Below are positions 8,676-16,761 of a DNA stretch of 64,000 bases, piece after piece. The notes beneath the pieces are model-generated. The model did no database searches. It was not told the origin of the DNA and was given only the letters and a program-made list of their open reading frames with translations. Where the stretch lies: NCBI RefSeq assembly GCF_014641615.1, contig NZ_BMIB01000001.1, forward strand, positions 434,769 to 498,768, read 5' to 3'. Origin of the DNA: Filimonas zeae. GTDB lineage: Bacteria; Bacteroidota; Bacteroidia; Chitinophagales; Chitinophagaceae. The position numbers and the translations under genes are program-made. The stretch's first letter is position 1. Each line of letters begins with the position of its first letter.

Positions 8676-9752
8676 ATGGAAAAAATATATTCTTACAACC
8701 GGCTGTACGATTTTACAGCCGGTGTATTTACCAGAATAGGTTGTAGTGCCAGTGATGCAGCGCTTGCTGCAAAAGTTTTATTAAGCGCCGATGTGCGCGG
8801 TGTAGACAGCCACGGTGTGGCAAGACTAAGCGGATATGTACGCTTATGGGAAGCCGGCCGTATCAATGCAACTCCCAACATTCAGATAGTACACGAAACG
8901 CCTTCCACAGCAGTAGTTGATGGTGATGCGGGCCTGGGCCTGGTAGTAGCGCCCTTTGCCATGCAGGTAGCCATTGATAAGGCTAAGATTGCCGGTACCG
9001 GATGGGTGGCGGTGCGTAACAGCAACCACTACGGTATTGCAGGTTATCATGCTATGATGGCGCTGGAAAACGATATGATAGGGATGGCTATGACCAATGC
9101 CAGCGCATTGGTAGCGCCCACCTTCAGCGTAGAAAAAATGCTGGGTACCAACCCCATTGCGGTGGCTATACCTGCCAGAGAGCAACCGCCGTTTGTGGCT
9201 GACTTTGCCACTACTACTGCCGCCAACGGCAAGCTGGAAATATTGCAGCGTAAAAATGCCGATGCGCCGTTAGGCTGGGTACAGGATAAAACAGGCCATG
9301 CCAGCCACAATGCCAACGAATTAAAACAAGGCGGCTCTTTACTGCCCCTGGGTAGCGACCGCGAGCATGGCAGCCATAAAGGCTATGCCCTGGGTAGTAT
9401 TGTAGATATTTTTTCTGCCGTGCTCAGCGGTGCCAGCTACGGCCCCTGGGCGCCTCCTTTTCCTGCCTATGTACCTATGCCGGAGAATATGCCCGGCCAG
9501 GGCCTGGGGCATTTCTTTGGCGCTATGCGCGTAGATGCCTTCCGCCCGGCAGACGAGTTTAAGGAACATATGGATAACTGGATTTCCCGCTTCCGTAAGG
9601 CTAAACCTTCCGAAGGGTACGAGAAAGTATTGATACCCGGCGATCCGGAAAGGGAAATGGAAGCCGCACGTATGAAAGACGGTATTCCTGTGGTAGCTGC
9701 CGTAACAGAAGATTTACAGCAATTGGCACAGAAGTTCGCAATTGCGCTTTAA
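8676..9752 (+). CDS. Malate/L-lactate dehydrogenase family (Ldh2) oxidoreductase
   Basis: The 358-residue protein belongs to the NAD(P)-dependent Ldh2/MDH2 family, which is unrelated in fold to classical lactate dehydrogenase and reduces 2-oxoacids or related compounds. Family marks seen are SHGVARLSGYVRLWEAGRI (about 48-66), the NSNHYGIAGYHA segment (His near 118), GTNPIAVAIPA and ADFATTTAANGKLE, then GSHKGYALGSIVDIFSAVLSGASYGPW. The substrate cannot be read from sequence; members act on malate, lactate, ureidoglycolate, sulfolactate or delta-1-piperideine-2-carboxylate. It starts two bases after ssb, an operon arrangement that says little about its role. Confidence 0.88.
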   Translation: MEKIYSYNRLYDFTAGVFTRIGCSASDAALAAKVLLSADVRGVDSHGVARLSGYVRLWEAGRINATPNIQIVHETPSTAVVDGDAGLGLVVAPFAMQVAIDKAKIAGTGWVAVRNSNHYGIAGYHAMMALENDMIGMAMTNASALVAPTFSVEKMLGTNPIAVAIPAREQPPFVADFATTTAANGKLEILQRKNADAPLGWVQDKTGHASHNANELKQGGSLLPLGSDREHGSHKGYALGSIVDIFSAVLSGASYGPWAPPFPAYVPMPENMPGQGLGHFFGAMRVDAFRPADEFKEHMDNWISRFRKAKPSEGYEKVLIPGDPEREMEAARMKDGIPVVAAVTEDLQQLAQKFAIAL

Positions 9753-9838
9753 CTTCGGCAACCTTTACAAAAAGTCATTCAAATATCAGTAGGTCATAGA
9801 GTCAAGTGGTCTGAACTGGAATTAAATACTCCTCAGCG

Positions 9839-11158
9839 ATGAAAATTATGAAGTTTGGCGGCACCAGTGTTGGTAAGCCGGAACGTATGCACCAGGTAGC
9901 GCAGCTGATTACGAAAGACAGCGATGCTAAAATAGTGGTGTTAAGTGCTTTAAGCGGAACTACCAATGCATTGGTAGCGATTAGTGATGCAATTGCCGGC
10001 GGCGACCGCGAAGCTGCCAAACGAAAGATTGACGAACTGGAAGCGCATTACCGCAAGTTTATTCCCGATCTGGTTATAAAGGAAGACGCAAGGGCTAAAG
10101 CCGGTGCCATTGTTACCGAGCATTTTGAATTTCTGAATATCATTCTCCGCATCTCTTTCAGCGAAGCGCTGAATAAAGACATACTGGCACAAGGTGAATT
10201 AATGAGCACCAAACTGTTTAGTGTATACCTGGAAGAGCAGGGTATTGACCACCTGCTGCTGCCTGCACTGGAGTTTATGAGCATTGATGGCAACGAAGAG
10301 CCTAACCTGCCCGCTATCTCTAATAAACTGGCACAACTGCTGAAACAGCATAGCAATAAAAAAATGTTCATTACCCAGGGTTATATCTGCCGCAACGCAC
10401 GCGGTGAGGTAGATAACCTGAAAAGAGGGGGTAGTGATTATACCGCATCGCTGATTGCTGCTGCTGCCAATGCTACTGTTTGTGAAATATGGACAGACAT
10501 TGACGGTATGCACAACAACGACCCGCGTATTGTAAACAAAACCCTGCCTATTGAGCAGTTGAGTTTTGATGAGGCTGCGGAGCTGGCTTACTTTGGTGCT
10601 AAAATTCTGCACCCTACCTGTATCTGGCCTGCACAACTGAACAACGTACCTGTAAAGCTGCTGAACACTATGCAGCCCGAAGCTAAGGGTACCACCATAC
10701 AGGAAGAAGCCGGTACCGTAGGCGTTAAAGCCGTAGCCGCCAAAGATGGCATTATTGCTATTAAAATAAAAAGCAGCCGTATGCTGCTGGCGTATGGCTT
10801 TTTAAGAAAGGTGTTTGAGGTATTTGAAAAATACAAAACACCTATTGATATGATTACTACTTCGGAAGTAGCTGTATCGGTAACTATTGATACCGATGCA
10901 CACCTGGATCATATTATAAAAGAACTGGAACCCTTTGGCCATGTAGAGGTAGAAAAAGAGCAATCTATCGTTTCTATTGTAGGTAACGAAATTGCACAAA
11001 CACCCGATGTGCTGAAGCGTTTATTTGATACCCTCAGCACCATACCTGTTACCATGGTAAGCTATGGTGGCAGTGCACACAACATTTCGTTGCTGGTGCC
11101 CAGTGAGCACAGAACAAAAACCCTGCAGTTGTTAAACGCAGGCATCTTTGGATTGTAA
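9839..11158 (+). CDS. lysC: Aspartate kinase
   Basis: Aspartokinase phosphorylates aspartate, the first step to lysine, diaminopimelate, threonine and methionine. The 439-residue protein starts MKIMKFGGTSVGKPERM, carrying the nucleotide-binding KFGGTSVG motif, and has the amino-acid-kinase motifs GEVDNLKRGGSDYTASLIAAA and IWTDIDGMHNNDPRIV. The C-terminal 150 residues form paired ACT domains (VSVTIDT and SIVSIVGNEIAQTPDVLKRLF), implying allosteric control by an end-product amino acid. It is a stand-alone enzyme with no homoserine dehydrogenase fusion. A strong terminator follows. The symbol denotes the family; which isozyme it is cannot be told. Confidence 0.92.
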   Translation: MKIMKFGGTSVGKPERMHQVAQLITKDSDAKIVVLSALSGTTNALVAISDAIAGGDREAAKRKIDELEAHYRKFIPDLVIKEDARAKAGAIVTEHFEFLNIILRISFSEALNKDILAQGELMSTKLFSVYLEEQGIDHLLLPALEFMSIDGNEEPNLPAISNKLAQLLKQHSNKKMFITQGYICRNARGEVDNLKRGGSDYTASLIAAAANATVCEIWTDIDGMHNNDPRIVNKTLPIEQLSFDEAAELAYFGAKILHPTCIWPAQLNNVPVKLLNTMQPEAKGTTIQEEAGTVGVKAVAAKDGIIAIKIKSSRMLLAYGFLRKVFEVFEKYKTPIDMITTSEVAVSVTIDTDAHLDHIIKELEPFGHVEVEKEQSIVSIVGNEIAQTPDVLKRLFDTLSTIPVTMVSYGGSAHNISLLVPSEHRTKTLQLLNAGIFGL

Positions 11159-11179
11159 TAGTATTACATACCTTATAGT

Positions 11180-11214
11180 AAAGCGGCTGTATCCTGTATA
11201 CAGCCGCTTTTTTT
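11180..11214 (+). terminator. Rho-independent terminator after aspartate kinase
   Basis: A 13-bp stem, AAAGCGGCTGTAT at 11180-11192 pairing with ATACAGCCGCTTT at 11198-11210, encloses a five-base loop and runs into a T-tract to 11214. Confidence 0.9.
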
Positions 11215-11361
11215 ATGGCCATAAGTAGTGTGTATTAGTCATGAAGATCAATACACTTCATCGGAGTTTAGTCTATTAAAATGTGCTTATAACAGGACGG
11301 TGCAGGATAATTAGTTTTCACATCCCTTTAACTTAGTACAAGCGTAAACAACATTTGCTAT

Positions 11362-14300
11362 ATGAATCTGCTAAAAGCTTTTAAAGGCAGCAGCCGTGCT
11401 CTGCTGCTATTCAGCCTCCTCATGTTTGTCCGGGCAGCACTCCAGGCTCAGGATTCCAGCTCAGTTAAAAAGATAACCGTAACAGGTAAAGTAAATGATG
11501 AAGCAGGTAAGCCGCTGGCAGGCATATCCATCCAGATAAAGGATGGCGCCACAGTGGGTATTACGGATGCAGAAGGTAGCTTCCGTGCATCGGTACCAGG
11601 CAATGCAGTACTGGTATTTTCTTTTGTAGGCTACAACAATGTGGAGCAGCCGGTAAATGGAAGAAGCGCTATTAATGTGGTGCTTCAGTCATCCACCAAA
11701 GCCCTGAACGATGTAATTGTGGTAGGCTACGGATCGCAGAAGAAGAAAGACCTTACAGGGGCAGTGGCCACTTTTGATACCAAAGCCCTGGAAGAGAAAC
11801 CCGTAGCCCGTATTGATCAGGCTATGATTGGCCAGATGGCGGGTGTACAGGTAAGGCAGCAAACGGGTATGCCCGGTGCAGGCCTGAGTATTCAGGTGCG
11901 TGGTGCCGGTTCTATTGGTGCGGGCAACGAGCCTTTGTATGTGGTAGATGGTTTTCCGCTGGATGTGGCCAGCCAGAGCAGTTCCGGTGGTTTTACCGGT
12001 AACCCGCTCAATAACCTTAACCCAAACGATATTGAAAGTATACAGGTGTTAAAAGATGCGGCAGCAGGCGCTATTTACGGCTCCCGCGCGGCAAACGGTG
12101 TGGTAATTATTACTACCAAACGTGGTAAAGTTGGTAAGGCAAGGTTTGCTATTAACGCCAACACCGGTATTAGTAAAGTAGCTAAAAAGTTAGATGTGTT
12201 AAGTGCTGAAGAGTGGATAGGGCAGGCTACCGAAGTAATTAACAACGCCTGGGTTAAATCAGGCACCGGCAGAACAGCCGGGCAAACCAACGCAGAACGC
12301 AGAGCCATACTGGGTTTGAACGCCAACCAGCGCAACATTACTTTAATGCCGGATGACAGATGGACCATGCCCGGCCACCCCGGCCTTACGTATGTTGACT
12401 GGCAGGATGAAGTATTCCGCAATGCATTGTTTCAGAACTACGAAGTATCTGCCAGCGGTGGCAGCGAGTTTGCCAGATACTTTGTATCCGGCGGTTTTCT
12501 CAATCAGGATGGTACTTTGTTAAACTCTGGTTACCGCAACTATTCTACCAGAGCCAATATAGAAGTAAACGCCAGCAAGAAACTGAAGTTTGGTTTAAAC
12601 CTGGCACCTACCTACTCAGTTACCAAAAGCCCCGGTGCAGAAGGTAAAGACAACCAGCTGATGAAGATTTATAACATGACGCCTATTGTGGAAGACTCAG
12701 CAGGCCTGCTTTCCGGCGCCGGTAAAAATGCGGTATACCAGTATGCCAGCTCCAGCGTAAGCCCGGTTGCTTATCTCAACAATACCATTAATGATATTAA
12801 AACCACCCGTTTGTTATTCAGTATTTATGGCGAATATGAAATACTGAACGGGCTGGCATTCCGCTCATCGTTTAACTACGATGATAACAGCCAGAATTCA
12901 AAAAGATATATTTCTGATTATGTAGCGGGTAACATATCTAACTATCTTAACAACCCTGGCAGATCAGCTTCTGCTACTTACAGCGGTTTTAAAAAGCAGA
13001 ACATTGTTAACGAAAATACATTAACCTACAACCACATCTTCAACGGCAATCACAACGTGAATGCAGTAGCCGGTATGAGTTATGGTTATGTACACTACGA
13101 AACATTTACCCTCAGTTCTTCGGGCGGTTTATCCAATTCTATTGTAACTACATTAAACAACGCAGCTACGGTTACCGGTAACACTACCGAAAGTAACAAC
13201 GCCATGATGTCTTACTACGCCAGAGGCCAGTACAACTACGATGGTAAGTATCTGTTCTCTGCTACCGTGCGCCGCGATGCTTCTTCGCGCTTTGGGGTAG
13301 ACAGCCGCTGGGGCACCTTCCCATCTGCTTCCGTAGGCTGGCGTATTTCTCAGGAAGATTTTATGAGAAACCTCACCTTCCTGAACGATTTAAAGCTGCG
13401 TGCAAGCTGGGGTAAATCGGGCAACAACAACATTGGCGATTATGCGGCAGTGCCTACACTGTCTGCCACCAGCTATACCTTTGGTGGTGCACTGGCACCC
13501 GGTCAGAGACCTTCCGGTATACCTAACAAACTGCTGGCATGGGAAACCTCTAACACCTACGATGTAGGTTTAGATGCGAGCCTGTTTAACAACCGCGTTA
13601 ACATTACGGCCGATGCGTATATTAAAAAGAATACCAACCTGCTGCTGAACGTGCCGGTACCGGGTTCTGTAGGTTTCAACACCGTACTGCGTAACATTGG
13701 TGCGGTAGAAAACAGAGGCTTAGAGTTTACGGTAAATACCAATAACCTGAAAGGAACTGCTTTACAGTGGACTACCTCTGCCAACATTGCCTTTAACAGC
13801 AACAAGGTAAAAGCTTTAGGCCCTGATGGTGCACCGGTAAACGTTAGCACCGGCTATGGTGGTAACCCGCCGTTTTTGTTACAGCTGGGTATGCCTATGT
13901 ACAGCTACTACCTGATACAGACAGATGGTATTTTAACAGCAAAAGATATTGCAGACCCTAACGTAGCTAAGTTAAGCGGACAAACCGTAGGTGACACCAA
14001 ATACGTAGATGCGCATAAAGATGGTATTATTGATGCACAGGACCGCCAACTGAGTGGCAGACCCACGCCTAAGTACACCTGGGGCCTGAACAACAACTTT
14101 AAGTATAAAGACTGGGATTTAGGTATTCAGGTATACGGACAAATGGGCGGCCAAACGCTGAGCCTGCTGGCCCGTGCTATTGACAACCCTGCCAATGGTA
14201 AAAACACCACACTGGGCGTATGGCGCGACAGATGGACAGAAAGCAACCAGAACTTCAATGCCCCCAGAGGTAAGATAGGCCTGGGTTACACCATTCCTTA

Positions 14301-14580
14301 CTTTACTACAGACTGGTTGTACTCATCTGACTTTATCCGCGTGCAGAACATTACACTGGGATACAATATGAAAAGTCTGATACATACCAGTGCCCTGTCA
14401 ACCGCACGTTTATATGTATCGCTGCAAAACTTTTTCGGACATGATAAGTACAAAGGCGGTGTAAACCCCGAAGCGCAGAACACCAACCTGAGTGGCCAGA
14501 GCAGCTACCCTTTACCGGGCGATTATGGTGCTATGCCACTGAGCAAAACTGTTACGCTGGGTGTAAACGTATCTTTTTAA
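11362..14580 (+). CDS. SusC/RagA family TonB-linked outer membrane protein
   Basis: This 1072-residue protein is a SusC-type TonB-dependent transporter that, with its SusD partner, imports an oligosaccharide or peptide across the outer membrane. A signal peptide ends near residue 30 (ALQAQ). A carboxypeptidase-regulatory-like domain (about 37-113, starting ITVTGKVNDEAGKPLAGI) precedes the plug domain (about 115-230, with DVIVVGYGSQKKKDLTGAV and the SusC-typical LNPNDIESIQVLKDAAAGAIYGSRAANGVVII). The remainder is the 22-strand barrel. There is no STN domain and no adjacent sigma/anti-sigma pair, so ECF-type trans-envelope signalling is not suggested. The susD gene starts 18 bases downstream. 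Confidence 0.95.
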   Translation: MNLLKAFKGSSRALLLFSLLMFVRAALQAQDSSSVKKITVTGKVNDEAGKPLAGISIQIKDGATVGITDAEGSFRASVPGNAVLVFSFVGYNNVEQPVNGRSAINVVLQSSTKALNDVIVVGYGSQKKKDLTGAVATFDTKALEEKPVARIDQAMIGQMAGVQVRQQTGMPGAGLSIQVRGAGSIGAGNEPLYVVDGFPLDVASQSSSGGFTGNPLNNLNPNDIESIQVLKDAAAGAIYGSRAANGVVIITTKRGKVGKARFAINANTGISKVAKKLDVLSAEEWIGQATEVINNAWVKSGTGRTAGQTNAERRAILGLNANQRNITLMPDDRWTMPGHPGLTYVDWQDEVFRNALFQNYEVSASGGSEFARYFVSGGFLNQDGTLLNSGYRNYSTRANIEVNASKKLKFGLNLAPTYSVTKSPGAEGKDNQLMKIYNMTPIVEDSAGLLSGAGKNAVYQYASSSVSPVAYLNNTINDIKTTRLLFSIYGEYEILNGLAFRSSFNYDDNSQNSKRYISDYVAGNISNYLNNPGRSASATYSGFKKQNIVNENTLTYNHIFNGNHNVNAVAGMSYGYVHYETFTLSSSGGLSNSIVTTLNNAATVTGNTTESNNAMMSYYARGQYNYDGKYLFSATVRRDASSRFGVDSRWGTFPSASVGWRISQEDFMRNLTFLNDLKLRASWGKSGNNNIGDYAAVPTLSATSYTFGGALAPGQRPSGIPNKLLAWETSNTYDVGLDASLFNNRVNITADAYIKKNTNLLLNVPVPGSVGFNTVLRNIGAVENRGLEFTVNTNNLKGTALQWTTSANIAFNSNKVKALGPDGAPVNVSTGYGGNPPFLLQLGMPMYSYYLIQTDGILTAKDIADPNVAKLSGQTVGDTKYVDAHKDGIIDAQDRQLSGRPTPKYTWGLNNNFKYKDWDLGIQVYGQMGGQTLSLLARAIDNPANGKNTTLGVWRDRWTESNQNFNAPRGKIGLGYTIPYFTTDWLYSSDFIRVQNITLGYNMKSLIHTSALSTARLYVSLQNFFGHDKYKGGVNPEAQNTNLSGQSSYPLPGDYGAMPLSKTVTLGVNVSF

Positions 14581-14598
14581 TTATTTAGACTTATTTGT

Positions 14599-16134
14599 AT
14601 GAAACGTAGAATATATATAGCTGCCGGGCTGGTGTTAAGCATAATGGCATCCTGCACCAAACAGCTGGATCAGGTACCTGTTTCAAATGTTACTGTAGAA
14701 AACTTCTATAATTCTGCCAACGATTTTCAGGCAGGTGTAAACTCCATATACTCCAACCTGCGCGGTTATCCTGATAACCAGCTGTGGATGGGCGAGATGC
14801 GGAGCGATAACGTGGCTGCTACCTCTGATGGTAACCGCGACTGGCAGGGTATTAACGATTTTTCGCCCAACCTTACCACCACTGCTTTTATAGTGGGTGC
14901 GTATAATAACAACTTCAACGGTATTTACAATGCCAATACCGTGTTAAGCGCGCTGGCTACCAAAGGCAGTGTAGTAACAGATGCCAACCTGCGTAACCGC
15001 TTTGCAGCAGAAGCCCGTTTTTTGCGTGCCTTCTATTATTTTGATCTGGTACGCTTTTACGGCAAGCTGCCTATCATAGATACGGTAAGAACCTATACAG
15101 AAGCGTTATCTATTGGCAGAAGCGATGTAACCGATGTATACAAACTCATCATCAGCGATCTGGAATTTGCCGCCGCCAACCTGCCGGCTACCTTTACCGG
15201 TACTGATTTAGGCAGGGCTACCTCCGGTGCTGCTAAAACGCTGCTGGGCCTGGTGTACCTTACCCGTTCCGGTCCGGTATATGCAGGTACAGATGGCCCT
15301 ACACTGGCCAGTAACGAATACAGCAAAGCGTTGAGCCTGTTTAATGAAGTGCTGGGCAGCGGCAACTATACTTTTGGTACCAGCTACCCCAACATATTCT
15401 CTTATACCAACGAGAACAATAAAGAGGTGATTTTTGATGTGCAGTATGTAAGCGGCAGTTCTACCTACGGCGCTACCTTCCCCAGCATGCTGGTGCCTCC
15501 GGCTTATTTTACAGGCCTGGGCCTGGGTGGCTATGGTAACGGTTATGGTACCTGTGCTTTTAATATTCCGGGCGATTTATTTGCCTCTTATACCAGCACT
15601 ACCGGTGGCGCTGTTGATACCAGAGATACCTTTAATATCCAGCGTAAATTCAGGCTGGCTACGGGTGCCGATACTACCAATGATTATACCCGCCCGTTCA
15701 TCAAAAAATACATTAATACCGGCAGGGTAGGTGCCAGCTATACCGATTGGCCTATCAACTTTATAGTAATGCGCTATACCGATGTAATGATGATGAAAGC
15801 AGAATGTATTCTGCATGGCGCACCAGGTACACAAACCACGGTTGACTCTATTGTAAATGCCGTACGTAAAAGAGCAGGTGTACAAACCACTTTAACAAAC
15901 GTTACCCTGGCGCAGCTGATGGAAGAAAGAAGACGCGAGTTTTTAGGCGAAGGCCTGCGCTGGAACGATCTGGTAAGGGAAGGCATGGCCGTTACCACCA
16001 TGAACGCATGGCGCACTGCCAACAACCTAACTGCTGTGAAGGAAGTGGTGCCTAACTATGTAATTTATCCTATTCCACAGGCCGAAATTCTGGTTAAACC
16101 CAACCTGTATAAACAAAATGCTGGTTACTACTAG
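14599..16134 (+). CDS. RagB/SusD family nutrient-binding lipoprotein
   Basis: The SusD-type partner of the preceding SusC transporter has 511 residues. Its lipoprotein signal ends SIMASC with Cys19 as the lipidation site, and the mature protein is expected on the outer-membrane surface as a lid. Family marks are LDQVPVSNVTVENFYNSANDFQAGVN near the N-terminus, the TPR-like FAAEARFLRAFYYFDLVRFYGKLPI segment (about 135-158) and the C-terminal MEERRREFLGEGLRWNDLVREG and IYPIPQAEI. No glycoside hydrolase or peptidase is adjacent on this strand, so the substrate is unknown. A hairpin terminator follows. Confidence 0.95.
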   Translation: MKRRIYIAAGLVLSIMASCTKQLDQVPVSNVTVENFYNSANDFQAGVNSIYSNLRGYPDNQLWMGEMRSDNVAATSDGNRDWQGINDFSPNLTTTAFIVGAYNNNFNGIYNANTVLSALATKGSVVTDANLRNRFAAEARFLRAFYYFDLVRFYGKLPIIDTVRTYTEALSIGRSDVTDVYKLIISDLEFAAANLPATFTGTDLGRATSGAAKTLLGLVYLTRSGPVYAGTDGPTLASNEYSKALSLFNEVLGSGNYTFGTSYPNIFSYTNENNKEVIFDVQYVSGSSTYGATFPSMLVPPAYFTGLGLGGYGNGYGTCAFNIPGDLFASYTSTTGGAVDTRDTFNIQRKFRLATGADTTNDYTRPFIKKYINTGRVGASYTDWPINFIVMRYTDVMMMKAECILHGAPGTQTTVDSIVNAVRKRAGVQTTLTNVTLAQLMEERRREFLGEGLRWNDLVREGMAVTTMNAWRTANNLTAVKEVVPNYVIYPIPQAEILVKPNLYKQNAGYY

Positions 16135-16159
16135 CAGTTAACATACATACACACAATCA

Positions 16160-16212
16160 GACAGGTTCCTCCGGCAAAGCGTAACAGCCCTACCGGGGGA
16201 ACTGTCATTTTT
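16160..16212 (+). terminator. Terminator of the susCD operon
   Basis: An imperfect 14-bp stem, GACAGGTTCCTCCGG at 16160-16174 against CCGGGGGAACTGTC at 16193-16206 with one bulged G and one G-U pair, is followed by a run of T at 16208-16212. Confidence 0.75.
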
Positions 16213-16761
16213 ACCGGAACCTTTCCAATGCCGTTCCTTCGGTGTGGGTTCGCCACGGGTTCGCTTCCCCTTCGCTCAGCTGGCTGGTATACAATTTACT
16301 GCGGATGACAAAGTGACGGAGATGTAAAAATAATTGGCTGAAAGCCTTACTGCTGGCTGCATGGCAGGCAGGAATGCAGTGTTTATAAGGTTTGTAGCCC
16401 TGATTATGTTGATTACCCCCGGATTATTGTCGATTACCCCTCCAATAATGTCGATTACCCCTTTTGTTACCCCGATGGCCTTTCCACAATAGTATTATTG
16501 CATTAACCCGCCGGTGTTGCTACCGATTTTGACCAGCAGGTATCCACACCACTGGCACTCAAAAGCAACCCGGCAGGGCGTAGCAGTTCTTTGACATATT
16601 CGATTGGAAAATAACAGTAAAGCGTACAGTGTTTGTATTAAAAGCGAACACCCGTAACCGCTGCGGTGTGCTGTTAGTTGTTGATTATCAATAGAAATGT
16701 ATAGTGGCATTATTGTTAATAGTTTTACCGGCGGTTCGTATACGATAAATTAAACTGTATT
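16213..16761. other. Long intergenic region between susD and a permease gene
   Basis: No convincing gene is present in these 549 bases. The short ORF on the minus strand at 16495-16710 has no recognisable protein character. The region holds three 21-bp-spaced GATTACCCC repeats (annotated separately) and GC-rich sequence at 16240-16320 whose origin is unclear. No TAnnTTTG promoter with a good spacer was found in front of 16762. Confidence 0.5.
16411..16473 (+). repeat. Three tandem 21-bp units starting GATTACCCC
   Basis: GATTACCCC occurs at 16411, 16432 and 16453, exactly 21 bases apart. The second halves of the first two units differ but carry GGATTATTG and CCAATAATG, which are reverse complements over ATTATTG/CAATAAT and could form a hairpin. 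A fourth partial copy (GATTATGTT) lies at 16402. Function unknown. Confidence 0.6.

Noticed and set aside
16495..16710. 71-residue minus-strand ORF
   Set aside because: No promoter, motif or conservation signal is visible.
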